A stretch of 64,000 nt of DNA, taken from NCBI GenBank assembly GCA_022828595.1, contig JAKGHH010000003.1, positions 52,007,759 through 52,071,758 of the forward strand, in the 5' to 3' direction. The DNA is from Nelumbo lutea. Its lineage: Eukaryota; Streptophyta; Magnoliopsida; Proteales; Nelumbonaceae. Both the position numbers and the translations under genes were made by a program. The notes beneath the pieces were generated by a model, which was not told where the DNA came from, did no database searches, and was given only the letters and a program-made list of their open reading frames with translations. Each line of letters starts with the position of its first letter. Positions within the stretch are counted from its first letter, which is position 1. Below, piece after piece: positions 11,119-22,500 of the stretch.

Positions 11119-11734
11119 TTAATTACTAATCACATTAATAACAATTTCTAATGTACATTAATTAACTATGCTAATTATTACATTAATTAACAATAACTTA
11201 AGTCAATTACTTGCGCTAATTGGTTTAAATTTTTTCTAATGTACTCTTTAATTAATCAACAATACTTAATAGTAATTAATTTTTCCAATTAACATTAATT
11301 AATCCAGTTATTTAAATTAATTCAATATTCATTTTTTTCAAAATCAATATTATATCATATTATATTATTAATAATAGTAAATAATTGAGTAAATTAATAA
11401 ACAAATAATAACAATCAAGAATTAATGAAAATTATCAGTAAAAAAATTAATAGTAAACACTTACTAACATTTACCAATGAATGATTATTGGTAAATAATA
11501 TTAATTACTGAAATAATTTCCATTACTTAATTACTGAAATAATTTTCAATAAATCATTACTAAAAGTTATTGATAATTATAAGTAAATAATCAATTGCTA
11601 TACTTACTGAGATAATTATTAGGAAATAATAACTTAAAATTAGTAAATAAGTACTTAAAATTTTCAAATAACTAGTGAAAATTTGTGGAAATTTTGTGAA
11701 AAATAGTGATAATTAGTCAAAATTAGCAATGTTT
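11119..11734. other. Highly AT-rich stretch without genes
   Basis: Contains many loosely repeated AATTAATTACTAAT and AAATAATTACTG-like words. No coding potential or clear element boundary is visible. Confidence 0.5.
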
Positions 11735-11995
11735 TAAAAGTCGACTCAAAACCAGAACCGCTTTGGCCATCGGAACCCCATCCCAAATTAAAAATTTAAA
11801 TAATTAAAATAAAAATGGCTAAAAACCATTGTCCAGGTTGAATGGGTCGACTCAACCACTCAGCCCAGCGGATCTCTAACCAAGTTAATAGTCTTTGGCC
11901 AAAGAATGGGTTAATGATGAAACGGAAATCGGTTGCCTAGACAATTCCCGGGCCGAATAGTTCGACCATCCGAGTCAATGCATGTTTGAAAGCAC
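11735..11995. mobile_element. MITE-like repeat, family B, copy 1
   Basis: Shares with 16,680-16,980 a common order: TTTTAAAA start, AAATAATTAAAATAAAAATGGC followed by AAAACCA, then CTAACCAA near the middle and ..GACAATTC..TGGTTCGA-like end. The two copies are about equal in length and lie 5 kb apart. No TSD could be fixed. Confidence 0.55.
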
Positions 11996-12307
11996 TAAAT
12001 ATTAGTGATAGTTAATGAATAATTAGTGAAAATAAGCAACATTAAAAAATTACTAATAATTTACCAGTAAATATGAATTGGCAATAATTAGTTCTAGATA
12101 GACAGTTCCCTCTTTCCCTCTCTCTTACCCATTCTACTTCTAATTTTTAGGGTTTATAAATCCAACAAGAATCAGGGAGAAGGGTTTCTATGCAACAAGA
12201 TCAGTTTTATCTACTTGATTTATTTTCTAGTTGGATTCTCTTTTTTTCTCTCTTCAACTTATTCTCATCAACTCAATAAATTGTCAGCAAGTTCAATAAA
12301 TTCATTT

Positions 12308-13875
12308 TTGGTACCTCCCTTAAAGTTTCTGATAATCATAAAAACCTCCCCTATAGCTTCATTTTAGCAAAAAGCCTCCCCTAAATTTTAAAAGGGTGCA
12401 ACAAAAACCTTCCTTCCTCAATGACCAAGACTGAAAAATGTTAAATGGATGAATCAATTTTTCTCAAATACCTATTTTACCCTTTTGTGCATCTATTTTT
12501 ATTAAAATACCCCTACCTACCACATGTTATCCTCTCACTCGTCGACCTCTCTACCCTCTTTTCCCAGTTATCCAGTCTGAAGAGGAGGAACGCAACATGC
12601 AATCTCTCATCCAAACTCCATCGATTCAAAGAGGAATACAACATGCACCTCTTTTCCTTTCCATTTCTTCATATTATTTCTTTGTCGATTCCTTCCCCTT
12701 CTTTCAATCTCCCATCCTTGATGGTTTAGTCAATCCATCAAATTTTAACAATTTGCCATTCAGGATCCGAGATGCGGGTTGCATAGAACTTTGTGATGAA
12801 TTGTGTGGCTTTCTTACGTATATCCGGTTCACCCACCCAATTTCCTTCGTCATTGCGACGCAGCCGTCCCTTGTTTCTTGCTTCAACACCTACATCTCCC
12901 TTATCACATGTGGTTTTGCTACCTATCACTGTTGTATAATTAACTACACAGTCAAAACAAACAAACAAAAGAAAAGGGAATTTTTGCCTTATTTGTTCTT
13001 CACTGGCCAGAAGAAACCTCTCTCAATCTATTTATACAACAAGAATTAGTAAGAATCCCTTTGGTTTAATAAAAAAAAAAACAGGAAATTTCGTGAGATT
13101 TTTGACCGAATCGGTTGGTCGAGATTGGCTGATCCCACAACTCCTAAGATTGATTCGAAGCCCGATGCTGAAGGTAGCCTTCATACTTCAATTCATTTGC
13201 ATAATTGCTACAGCCTACAGTTTATTCGTAACAAAGCAATCGCATGCATTTTTCCCCTCTACTAGTTGAATAGACTTTTCTCTCTGCCCTGTTTTTTTTC
13301 CTTGCATTCATTTTCCAATTTCACGATGCGTATTAATTTTATAGCAAAAGATTTGAGTGCACCGATTGGTTCTGCTCAAGCGACATTGGAGACAAAGGCA
13401 ACTCCGGTTAAGAGAGCACCAGGTTCTTTCAAACATGGATTTTTGACCGAATGAGTTGGTCGAGATTACTTGGTACCAAAAATAACAGTTGTGGGGCTAG
13501 GAAAAACATTGGACAAGATCAAATGGTAGAGAACCCAGCCCACTTTTTTGTTCCTTCGCATCACTTTCTTTCCCCTAACGAAGGTGGGAAGCAGGAAAAG
13601 AAAAGAATAGAATAGAAGGGAAAACAAAACTTGTTTTTCTCTCTGAAGAAACAGAGAAAGAAGGTTGAAAGAAAGACCGGGAAAGAGAGGTTTTTGTCGC
13701 TCGATTAGGACAAATATGGTACTTTACAAAATCATTAAATGACACATGGGTAATTTTGTAACTATTGATGTTATTCATCTTGATTATTGACTGAAGGGAG
13801 GTTTTTGTCACATTCTTTAAAAATCTAGGGGAAGTTTTTAGGATTGTCAAAGGTTTTTGTATTTTACCTATTACT
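12308..13875. mobile_element. TIR element of about 1.57 kb, possibly Mutator-like
   Basis: The left end (CATAAAAACCTCCCCTATAG ... GCCTCCCCTAAATTTTAAAAG ... CAACAAAAACCTTCC) is found in inverted form at the right end, about 13,780-13,870. A possible 9-bp TSD is ATTCATTTT / ATTACTTTT (7 of 9). The interior has no transposase. It holds two direct copies of TTTTTGACCGAAT..GTTGGTCGAGATT (about 13,096 and 13,440) and unremarkable ORFs. A long imperfect TIR with unrelated cargo suits a non-autonomous Mutator-like element, but this is inference. Confidence 0.6.
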
Positions 13876-14860
13876 TTTTTAATGGAATAAGCCACAAAAC
13901 ATGCTCTTTAAAGTTTTTTTTTTTTTTTTTTTCATTGCCGTTTGTCACCTACATTCTCTAGCTGTGTGGTGTATATGCTTTTTGGAAATGGATATCCAAC
14001 TTCTGTATCCATTACATACGCTATTGAAAACATTTCATCTATTTTTTGTACATATAGTACTTTGTGTTGCAATGGACAAATGATGTAAAATTTTCATTTT
14101 ATTTTAATCCATTTTGTTATCATATTGGATTTGGGTTTTCCCATGCAATCCATGGCCCCACTAGTATAATAGAAATAGGAAAGAGGGCTAGTAAGGGGTC
14201 CTCTCACCATAGAGCTAACAAGTACCTCTTTCTTTGCTTTGTCAGCATGTGCATATTTACTCTTAAATTAAATCATTAAAATTATAACAAGTAAAAATTA
14301 AATCCCTCATGGATCTTCATTGGCTCTCATAAAATCCATATTCACTCTCTAATTAATAAGATCATTCTTAAATCTCTCTCTCTCTCTCTCTCCCCCTCCA
14401 CCCCTTTACCCACCTTAATAATCAATGTTTGTAACATCTTCCCTCTCCATTAAATCCCTCATTTTGTCTTAAATCTTTATTGATCTCTTTTACCTCTCTT
14501 TAATAAAGTATGAGAGTAAATTAAATGGATTGAGTTAGGGTAAGGGCCAACTCTACATATGAAACCGAGCTTGGACCCAAATTTGCCCATCCAATACATG
14601 GGGTGAACTAGTCTTTTTCATCTATAAAAGTCTAAAGAAACTATTTCTCCTTTCCATTGGTTATTAGAATTTTCTCTCTTTTTTTATTAATTTAATGTAG
14701 TTCTTTTTTTCATGGATTGTTCAGGTTCAATAATAAAATGCATTCCAAAAGCACTTAATGTGAGCCTTAAGCCTTTAGTTATCTTCGTTAATTCAATTTT
14801 GGAATTGTCTTTTAACTTGGTTATTAATCTCATGCTCTCTGTGTTTTTTTTGGCTTCATA
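13876..14860. other. Non-coding stretch with (CT)n microsatellite
   Basis: Apart from poly-T at 13,914-13,931 and a CT microsatellite at 14,373-14,392, no gene is seen. The part around 14,420-14,470 (TTTGTAACATCTTCCCTCTCC) is present in inverted form at 30,010-30,100. Confidence 0.5.
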
Positions 14861-14995
14861 GGACTACACAATGGGGGGTAGTCCGTCCCTTAAACCCTTA
14901 ACCCCAACCTTGGTGGTAGTGGGGTTGAATCCTAGGTCCCATTACAACTAGCAAAAATACCTATCAATTCAGCCACTTGACATTGGTTGTGTCAT
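14861..14995 (+). repeat. Dispersed short repeat C, copy 1 (SINE-like?)
   Basis: Starts GGACTACACAAT and includes GGGGGTAGTCC and GGGTTGAATCCTAGGTCCCATTACAAC. The GGTTGAATCC part resembles a tRNA-type B box, so a SINE origin is possible. Related copies are at 15,225-15,340 (inverted) and 54,270-54,345. Confidence 0.5.
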
Positions 14996-15224
14996 AATTC
15001 TATAAATATCTTTCAATAATCAAAACAGCTTGTAGGTGTGGTTTTGTTGGAGATACTAGCTTGTGCACTATGATATTCTAATACTTGGCTACTATATTGG
15101 TGTTGGATATGATATTTATTGGATGCATAATTAGATATTGGACGAACACTTCGAGATATATATCCTCTATAGCAATATTTTTTAACCAATGGTTGAATTG
15201 GATAATTGGTACAAGTAGCTAGCT

Positions 15225-15340
15225 AGCTTGCTAGTAAAGTCTTTACCTGGTTGTAGTAGAGACTTGGGATTGAGTCCTACCTTCACCCTAGTTGAGGGGA
15301 TTTAATGGTTTTGGGAGAGCTACCTCCTAATGTGTAGTCC
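15225..15340 (-). repeat. Dispersed short repeat C, copy 2 (inverted)
   Basis: On the minus strand it reads GGACTACACATTAGGAGGTAG ... GACTCAATCCCAAGTCTCTACTACAACCAG-like, in the same order as the copy at 14.86 kb. The two copies face each other about 230 bp apart. Confidence 0.5.
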
Positions 15341-15839
15341 ATTACCTATAAAAAGATAGTTAGCCCAATTGACACATTCCTCAAACATTTTTTTTTATCT
15401 ATTTAGCCCCTTAACCATTATTTGCAAAAATAAAAAGTAAAAATAAAAAGGAAAGAAAGAAACATTGACTTGGTCAACAGCCCAATGATCCAACTATTTG
15501 AATTGCTAACTGGTGGACCTTGTTCATTGTCTCATGGATTAGACATTAATTTTCTTATTCTTTTTTATACGACTAGCCATTTTCATCATTAATAATAACC
15601 ATTTTCATTATGGCACCTATGTTTTGTTTAATATGATGAGCATATAATACTAGAGGCATGCCTAATTTTTCTATAATTTTTTATATTTTCTTTCTTTTAT
15701 ATGTTTTTATTTTTAATATTATATTTACAGTGATGTAAGTTAACCCATGGAACTTAGATACTACAAGGAAAAAGTTATCATTCATTCTTCCATGTTACTT
15801 TTTGAACATTGCTTGTGATTGATATAGTTTTTGCAACTT

Positions 15840-15855
15840 GGGGGGGGGGGGGGGG
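15840..15855 (+). repeat. Poly-G run, 16 bases
   Basis: Sixteen consecutive G in an otherwise AT-rich region. It could be a real homopolymer or an assembly or base-calling artefact. Confidence 0.9.
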
Positions 15856-16051
15856 AGAGCTTTAAAAATGACCTTATCAAAGAGAGTAATGATGAATTTT
15901 ATCAGAGAAAGTTAAGACCTGCGAGGGTTTTTAGTTTTTATCGTGAATTATATTTTTTAATATTTTCATTTGAAAATAGAAAGCCACATGTGTGAGAAAA
16001 TGAGAATAGAAAGAGATCCCTGTGAACTTTGTCCTGAGAGGACCCTTCACT

Positions 16052-16340
16052 CACTACAAAAAAAAAGTTGGCCTTTGGCAACAGTCACCATATTACAGTT
16101 ATAAATGATTGTTGTTAAAGGTAATTTTTAGCAACGACTGACCAAAAGTTTTGCTAAACCAATGTATTAATAACAGGTATTATCTAACTGTTGCTAATTG
16201 TGTGCAGATTTGCCCCTGATGGTGAGCTTTTAGCAACAACTGACAAGCAGTGTTGTTAAACCATTGTATTAGTAACAGGTATTGTCATTAATGACATTAA
16301 CCCTTTAGAAACATTTGAGAATTGCTAACACATACCTTAA
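16052..16340 (+). repeat. CACTA left TIR and subterminal repeats
   Basis: After the TIR come repeated units with TTTTAGCAACGACTGACCAAAA / TTTTAGCAACAACTGACAAGC, GTTGTTAAACCATTGTATTAG and TAACAGGTATT, each present twice or more in about 290 bp. Confidence 0.8.
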
Positions 16341-16679
16341 GAACAATAGATCACTTTAATGGAGGAGATTAACTATAACAATATCAATCATATAAAAGCC
16401 ACAAAATTTGATGCCTCTAAACTTATTTTATATTTTTATTGGGGTGGCTTAAATTGGGATAGGGATGTCAGAGGGTCAAGTTTGTCTCAACCCAAATCTA
16501 ACTTGTCTAATGAACCTTTGTTTAGGTCTCAATTGTTTGAACAACTAAATGGAAAATTTATTGACCATTTCAATGGTTTCTTCCCATAATGTTATGCCAT
16601 AGTATAAATGGAACAAGAAATTTGATTGGTTCTTGGGTTGGACAGTTCTAAGTCAACATGATCTAAAACATTTATATAT

Positions 16680-16980
16680 AGCAAGCTTTTAAAAACTAGA
16701 TTGAACACTTAACCATTTTGGGGACCAGTTCCCAGATCAAATGATACGATCGTCTAATTTAAATAGATGGTCCATTTCAATTTTAAAAAAATAATAAAAT
16801 AATTAAAATAAAAAATGGCCAAAAACCACTATTCAGGTCGATAGTTCAATCGCTTGGATTAGTAGATCGCTAACCAAATCAACGATTTATGACCCAATAA
16901 TGATTGTAGGGTGAATCAGAACTAGTTTCTTGACCAATTCCTTGACCGTATGGTTCGATTTGGTTTTTAAAACCATGATA
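16680..16980. mobile_element. MITE-like repeat, family B, copy 2 (inside CACTA)
   Basis: Matches 11,735-11,995 in order and length, including AAATAATTAAAATAAAAAATGGCC followed by AAAAACCA. It ends TTTTTAAAACCATG, mirrored at its start by TTTTAAAAACTAG. Confidence 0.55.
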
Positions 16981-17319
16981 TATATACCTTCACTCAAATA
17001 TGCTTAAATATACAAATGAATGGCGAAATATCAATGACATGTTTGGAGAACTGAAATGAACCATTTAGTTGGACCAAAAAAATATTGTGAATCAATCTGC
17101 TAACCTCTTTAGTTAAGCTCCAAAAAACCAAGGGTGAAAAACTATAAGCCAATAACTAGCCAATTGGGAATTGATGAACTAGATTCATAAAGTTAATTGC
17201 TTTCTATTAAATATTTTAACTTATATCCCAACTTTTGAACTTCACACTTAGAGTTTAAATTGTTTTTTATTATTTTGGGTAGTTTTTTATACATTACCAA
17301 GGCACCTTGTCTAGTATGG

Positions 17320-17690
17320 GCAGCAGGGTGGGTTTAGAGTAGGGACCATACTCCCCATCCAACCTAACATTGAAACAAGTCCCCATCCCGACCTTGATAA
17401 TAAAAGTTATCCTCCATCCTTAATCCCCGATAAAGATGGATTTCTCATTGAGGACCCGAATCTCTAATTTTTTTTTTAATTAAACTTTTTTGGAAAACAA
17501 ATTTACTCAAAATAAAGAAAAACATTTAAATATAAATAATATAAATAATATGATTAATATTATAAATATATTTAATATATAATATATATTTTATAAATAA
17601 TATTTAATATATATAATTGGGGTTGGAGCAAGGTCGGATCTCATTCTAATCGGAGATTTCTATTAATCTCCATCCCTACCAACTTTTTTT
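17320..17690. mobile_element. MITE-like AT-cored repeat (inside CACTA)
   Basis: GC-containing ends (GGGTGGGTTTAGAGTAGGGA at left, TCTCCATCCCTACCAAC at right, roughly inverted) surround a core of TATA/AATAT repeats, a composition shared with many hAT MITEs. The TIR match is weak and no TSD was established. Confidence 0.4.
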
Positions 17691-17712
17691 TTTTGTAAAA
17701 CATAGACATGCC

Positions 17713-18090
17713 TAGAGGTGTAAATCGGGCCATGCCGCCCGCAGCCCGGCATGACCATGCGGGCCATGCTGGGCCTGGGATTTTAGGTCCACGGACCGGC
17801 ACAACTCAGCCCGCAGCTCCGCATGACCCATGTATATTTTATATATATTATAATTATATAATAATATATAATATATAATATATTAATAAAATAAACATTT
17901 TTTTAATTATATTATACTAATTTATTTAATTATTGCATATATAAACAATTTTATACACAAAATTCATATAAAATTAAAATTATAAGTTTTTTTATCAATT
18001 TTTTTAAATAAATAGCTTTGATCCAATACACACCCAGATTTAACCCAAGGCTCGACCCACGGACCAGCCCAGCCCGTGGCACGGTACGGA
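17713..18090. mobile_element. hAT-type MITE, family A, copy 2 (right end lost)
   Basis: Starts TAGAGGTGTAAATCGGGCC and runs collinear with the copy at 10,226: GC-rich head, CATGTATATTTTATATAT core, AAATAAATAGCTTTGA, then CTCGACCCACGG and GCCCGTG tail. The terminal TTTACACCTCTA is missing or degenerate, so the right end is uncertain. Confidence 0.7.
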
Positions 18091-18220
18091 AGAGAGATTC
18101 CATTCACTCTTTACGGTGGAGCATCCTTAGAAGAGCAACTCTAGCCATCAATCGTAGTCCCTAATCCCTATCGACTCTGCAGCCTTCACCGGAAGAGGCA
18201 CCATCACTGAATATTTTCTG

Positions 18221-18532
18221 TCAAACCTGTAGTAGCGGCCATCCTTCATCATTTTCTGGCTGGACTTTCAAGGATCTCCGTTTGGATCGTAACTGTGTCC
18301 CCATCGATAGTGCTAAGTCATTGAGACAATCCTCTATTTCTTCTTTGCTTTCACTCCCCAATCGCCATTCGAACTTAGGCAGCTGATTTGATTCAAATAA
18401 AACCATTTTACTATAAACTTCCCTTGTTGGAGCTTCTTTCCCATTTATTGTGACCCAAAACCCTAGGGAAAGCTTGGTAGCTACGACCATAGTTGGTTGT
18501 GACTCTTTACTGTGCAACTTGATCAAGGCCAA
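18221..18532 (-). CDS. Unrecognised ORF carried within the CACTA element
   Basis: A 103-codon frame. The protein is mixed-charge (SKMVLFESNQLPKFEWRLG, then SKEEIEDCLNDLALSMGTQL) with no signal peptide, membrane span or motif that I can name. Its sequence complexity is higher than that of the shadow frames around it, which hints at former coding sequence, perhaps captured by the transposon. I would not call it a working gene: there is no recognised family, no intact promoter and no supporting neighbour. Confidence 0.25.
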   Translation of the reverse strand: MALIKLHSKESQPTMVVATKLSLGFWVTINGKEAPTREVYSKMVLFESNQLPKFEWRLGSESKEEIEDCLNDLALSMGTQLRSKRRSLKVQPENDEGWPLLQV

Positions 18533-19307
18533 CTTTCAAAGAGTAATACATCATCGAGATGTCTCCTATGACATTGCCAATGTGAGGTTTTTAATGCTCC
18601 AGACTCCTAGCCTACTAGGACCAAGGGCAATAGCAAATAGCTTTTCCTATTTGTCTCAAATGGTTTATATGTTCCGATTCATGTGATTCGGAGTACTGAT
18701 TAATAGTTAATCAATTAATCTCAGTGATTATCTAGTTTCTTGTATAGTACCCGGCTGAATTGTTGAATATGTTTAAGCAGTTTGTCTACATTTTGTTTCT
18801 TATTATTTTGTTTAATATGTTGCAGCAACAATTATAATAGAACAATGTGAGTAATCCCCATTTAGGTCATTTTGTTATTTATGGGATTTGCCTTTATTTA
18901 CCTCTCTATTTTCATATGTCTCGATTAGAATAGACTAAGGTTACCAATCCTTAGTATATATTTTTTTGGTTAATGGAAATCAAAATGACTACTTTCACTA
19001 TATTGTTAATAGTTAGAAAACTAGTAAGAGTAGGTGCATTCTAATATTTTGTTAAGGGGTCAACTATGATACCAGAAAGACATGATATTGGAGAAACTTA
19101 TAACCAATCAACCCTATTGTTTTTATAAAAACTTGGAGAAACTTATACCAGAAAGACTTGATTTTCCCTTTTGTTAATGATTAGTTTTTTGTTTTGTTAA
19201 TGGTCCTATTGTTTTTATAAAGAATAAGCCATCTAAACCTTTTTTGGTGATCAATTTCATTTAAGGTTCTGTTTTACTTGAGCATTAGGTAGAAGGGCAG
19301 GCATGTA

Positions 19308-19421
19308 TTGGGTGATGTTGTTGATTGGCCTGTGCAGGGACTCATCAGGCATTTCAGACCTGAGCTGGATAGGATCAGGGAGCGTGCCAAAAAGGAGTTG
19401 CTTGAAGCTGCTGCTGCTTGA
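19308..19421 (+). pseudogene. Captured fragment: C-terminus of mitochondrial complex I 51-kDa subunit (NDUFV1-like)
   Basis: The frame reads [20 protein letters not shown] and continues DRIRERAKKELLEAAAA to a TGA at 19,419. Plant and animal NDUFV1 proteins (NADH-binding flavoprotein of respiratory complex I, mitochondrial matrix arm) end with an [20 protein letters not shown]-type motif followed by a basic, Arg/Glu-rich tail. Here AAA is changed to VVD and one Arg of the tail seems to be missing. Only about 37 codons remain, with no FMN- or Fe-S-binding part and no other exon nearby. The fragment sits inside the CACTA element, so transposon gene capture is the simplest reading. The family match is from memory and was not run as a search. 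Confidence 0.7.
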
Positions 19422-19989
19422 ATGATCCACGCAAGGAAATTGCAGATGTTTTGGCCATTGTGAAATAAAGTTGAAAGATAGCTATGTTTGGAACAAAGGT
19501 AACTCTAGATTTCTAGATGTTTTACATATAATGGTATGACCATTATACTGAATGGTTCATCTAATGTCTCATCTGTTACTGTATATATTTATATCTCAAA
19601 CCTGGAACTTAAACTTGCTCTGCACTAGTCAAGAATGAATCAACAATCTTTCTTCTCGGGAACATTGACTATTTTCACCTTTTAACTTGAGGGGATTTGA
19701 GAGTAGCTGTCTTCAACTGGAAATCCTTGTCATCTCTCACATTATTTGTTGTTTCTATAAATGAAATTATCTTATCTCATCAAAAATAGTTATAGGAACA
19801 TTGAATTATTGGTTCATGTGTATGTGTATGAATCTTACACATGGTAAACGCAGCCAATATATAAAAAACCTCTTCATTCCCATGATGTAAAAGGGATAAC
19901 TAGCCTTTCTATACAAAAGTTTGGCAAGTGATGAAAATAGGTGACTGTTAATAAAAACAAGCAAGGGAAGATGTGAAGAGAACTAGAAT

Positions 19990-20240
19990 AACTAGAATAC
20001 ATCTGCAGCCATGGTGGAACTGTGGAAGAGAAGAAACTAAATAAAAGAAAGTAGTGAAGTGAATTAGAATTAGTTTTGGTGATGGAGAGGAGTGAGGATG
20101 AACACATTTATATATAAATGCATGGACATGGGTGTGGGGAAAAAGAGTAGTTTCCTTTAATATTCTTTTGACCAAAGAGACAAGGGACTGAATGGGTTGG
20201 CCTGTCGTGGCTAAAGAATGTTCCCAACAGCTTGCCAAAG
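19990..20240 (-). promoter_or_regulatory. Promoter and 5' leader-like sequence (captured?)
   Basis: On the minus strand a TATATAAAT box (about 20,107-20,117) is followed by about 100 bp of CT-rich, ATG-poor leader and then TCCACCATGGCTGCAG (near 20,010), a strong plant start context. The frame stops after a few codons. The arrangement resembles the 5' end of a host gene carried in the CACTA element. No downstream coding match supports it. Confidence 0.25.
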
Positions 20241-21368
20241 TTTTCTTGTGTACTTGCTTCTAGTTGTAATGTACTTGTATTCATAGACTACATCTTTTTA
20301 TTTATGTATTTATTTTTTTATTTGTCAATTGCCATCCCCCTTAACCCTTAGGTTCTTGGCACATTTACCTTGGACGCATAGGTTGTGCTTGATTTGATAG
20401 AAAATAAGAGAGCAGCAGAAAATGGGGAAGGCTCTAAGAATTTCACAATATCTCTTTAAGAACTTTTCCTCAACTTCTGTTTCTCTCTTATTTTCTAACT
20501 AAACATTGCTCATAGAGAGTATCGTGTCTTTTCAGCATCATAGATTTCTCCTAGTCTTAAATCATCACCTAGTATATTTTTACTAAGTCCCTTTTATGCA
20601 CATATCCTATACATGAAATTTGCCTCTATTGTATTATGAGATAAATGGCTTCTGGTTGGTTATTGATCTAAGGCTACTTCTAACATTGCTTACATTGAAA
20701 AAAGGAAAACTTTTCTCCACTCCTCTATCCAACCTTGTTTTGTACATTTTCCTAGTTGATGTTTTTTAGCATAAAAGTTGCCTATGAAAGCAGCACTATT
20801 TTGAAGTTTCAACCCATGGTAAGGTTTGTTTGAGTTGAAATTCTTACTACTAGTGAAGGGTGGGGAAAGGAATAGGGATATTACTTTTTGATTTGCCAAC
20901 TAGGATTTGTCATACATTTATTGGGGAAACTTACTTACCAACCCAACTAACAAAACCATCTCCCTTTGAAAGAGTAACTTGACCATTGATTAGTGGTGTC
21001 TCCCATTTAGAAAGAAAATGAATAATTATAATTTTGAAATTAATTTCTTTCATTCAGTATAGATATATTTATGTTTACCATATAATGGTGATACTTGAGC
21101 TTCTCTGAAATTGTAAATGTACAATTTAAATATAGAAGGGTAGACAATGAATAGAAAGAGATAAATATAATGATAGGATTTGTAGCTAGGGGTAGGGGCT
21201 TGGAAGGATTTACTTGAGGTACTGTGTTAAGATTAGGAGGGAACCTCCCTCAAACAAAGAAATGTGTGTACTTTTCTCAAGTGGGTCATTCTCTAATAAT
21301 TCCTGGTTCAAGACTCTCAAGCCTAAAGTGGTAGCTCAAAAAATCTTGAACTCATAAAGCAAATTATA
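20241..21368. other. CACTA interior, nothing recognised
   Basis: AT-rich, with scattered short frames that look like shadows. I see no transposase motif or captured exon. Confidence 0.5.
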
Positions 21369-21373
21369 CAAAG

Positions 21374-21696
21374 GGTAGGAATTTGCTGAATTAAAAAATA
21401 TGAAAGAAAGTAGTTTCTTGAAGAGAGGAGGAGAGAAGGAGAAGAAGAGAAGTTGAAAAGAAAAGAGAACAATGATCTGGCTGCCCCCTTCACTTATTAT
21501 TTATACTAAAATAACAGAACAGTACAGAGACAACTATGCCCTTATAGGGCGGGAAAACATAAAACAACATATATAACACTCAAAAAATATAATAAAATTT
21601 GCACTCACATAATTACTGTGGTCCTTACCTCCTATCTAACAACTAGCATAAAACATCTACTCAGAAAAACATCATAAAACTAATTAATCTTCAACA
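21374..21696 (-). repeat. Copia-2 3' LTR
   Basis: In element orientation it begins TGTTGAAGATTAATTAG. Compared with the 5' LTR it has an extra purine-rich GAGGAGAGAAGGAGAAG segment of about 18 bp. Confidence 0.93.
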
Positions 21697-21721
21697 CTCC
21701 CCCTCAAGTTGGGAGTAAACG

Positions 21722-22342
21722 TCAATACATTCCCAACTTGCGTAGATCATGTTCTAGCTTGTTCCTTGCCACCCCTTTAGTGAGAACATCAGCTAGTTGC
21801 AACTCTAAAGAGATATAAGGCAAACAAATTTCTCTGGTTGTTACCCTTTCTCTTATAAAGTGTCTATCAACTTCAATGTGTTTTGTCTTATCATGCTGAA
21901 TTGGATTGTGGGCAATATTGATTGCAACCTGATTGTCACAGTATAACATCATAGGTTCCTCTGCTTTCACCCCAATCTCATTCAAAAGAGATCTAACCCA
22001 ATAAAGTTCTGAGACACCATGAGCCATGGATCTATACTCAGCCTCTGCACTTGACCTTGCCACAACCGCTTGCTTCTTACTTTTCCAGGAGATCAAGTTT
22101 CCACCTACAAAGGTACACACTCCTGATGTAGACCTCCTGTCATATAAGCATCCTGCCTAGTCTGCATCTGTATAGGATTCTAACTTCAGATTCTTATGAT
22201 TTGAGAAAAGAATGCCTCTGCCAAGGTGCTTTTTCAGGCATGCAAGTATTCTCTCAATAACTTCCAGTGCTGAACCCGAGGTGCATGCATGTACTAACTC
22301 ACAACACTGACAGCATAAGAAATATCTGGTCGTGTTATACAC
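21722..22342 (-). pseudogene. Copia-2 RNase H
   Basis: The terminal 132-codon frame keeps NLISWKSKKQAVVARSSAEA, LYCDNQVAINIAHNPIQHDK and QLADVLTKGVARNKLEHDLR, the conserved Copia RNase H sequence. A stop near 22,156 separates it from the preceding LLSLKSYTDAD-type start region, where KNLKLESYTDAD is seen. Enzymatically, RNase H removes the RNA template during reverse transcription. Confidence 0.88.
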
Positions 22343-22500
22343 AAATACAACAGTCGGCCCACCATTCTTTGATATCTCCCCACATCCTTTACCAATTCAC
22401 CATCCACACCACTAATTCTGTGATTTGGATCAATAGGAGTGTCTGCTGGTTTGGTCCCCAGCTTCCCAGTCTCTCGCAGTAAGTTAAGTACATGCTTTCT

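Noticed and set aside
12445..13049. Overlapping plus-strand ORFs of 94 and 150 codons
   Set aside because: Phe/Ser/Leu-rich, no motif, within the interior of a TIR element; more likely chance frames.
20690..20899. Minus-strand 69-codon ORF in the CACTA interior
   Set aside because: No motif or splice context; composition as in surrounding non-coding DNA.
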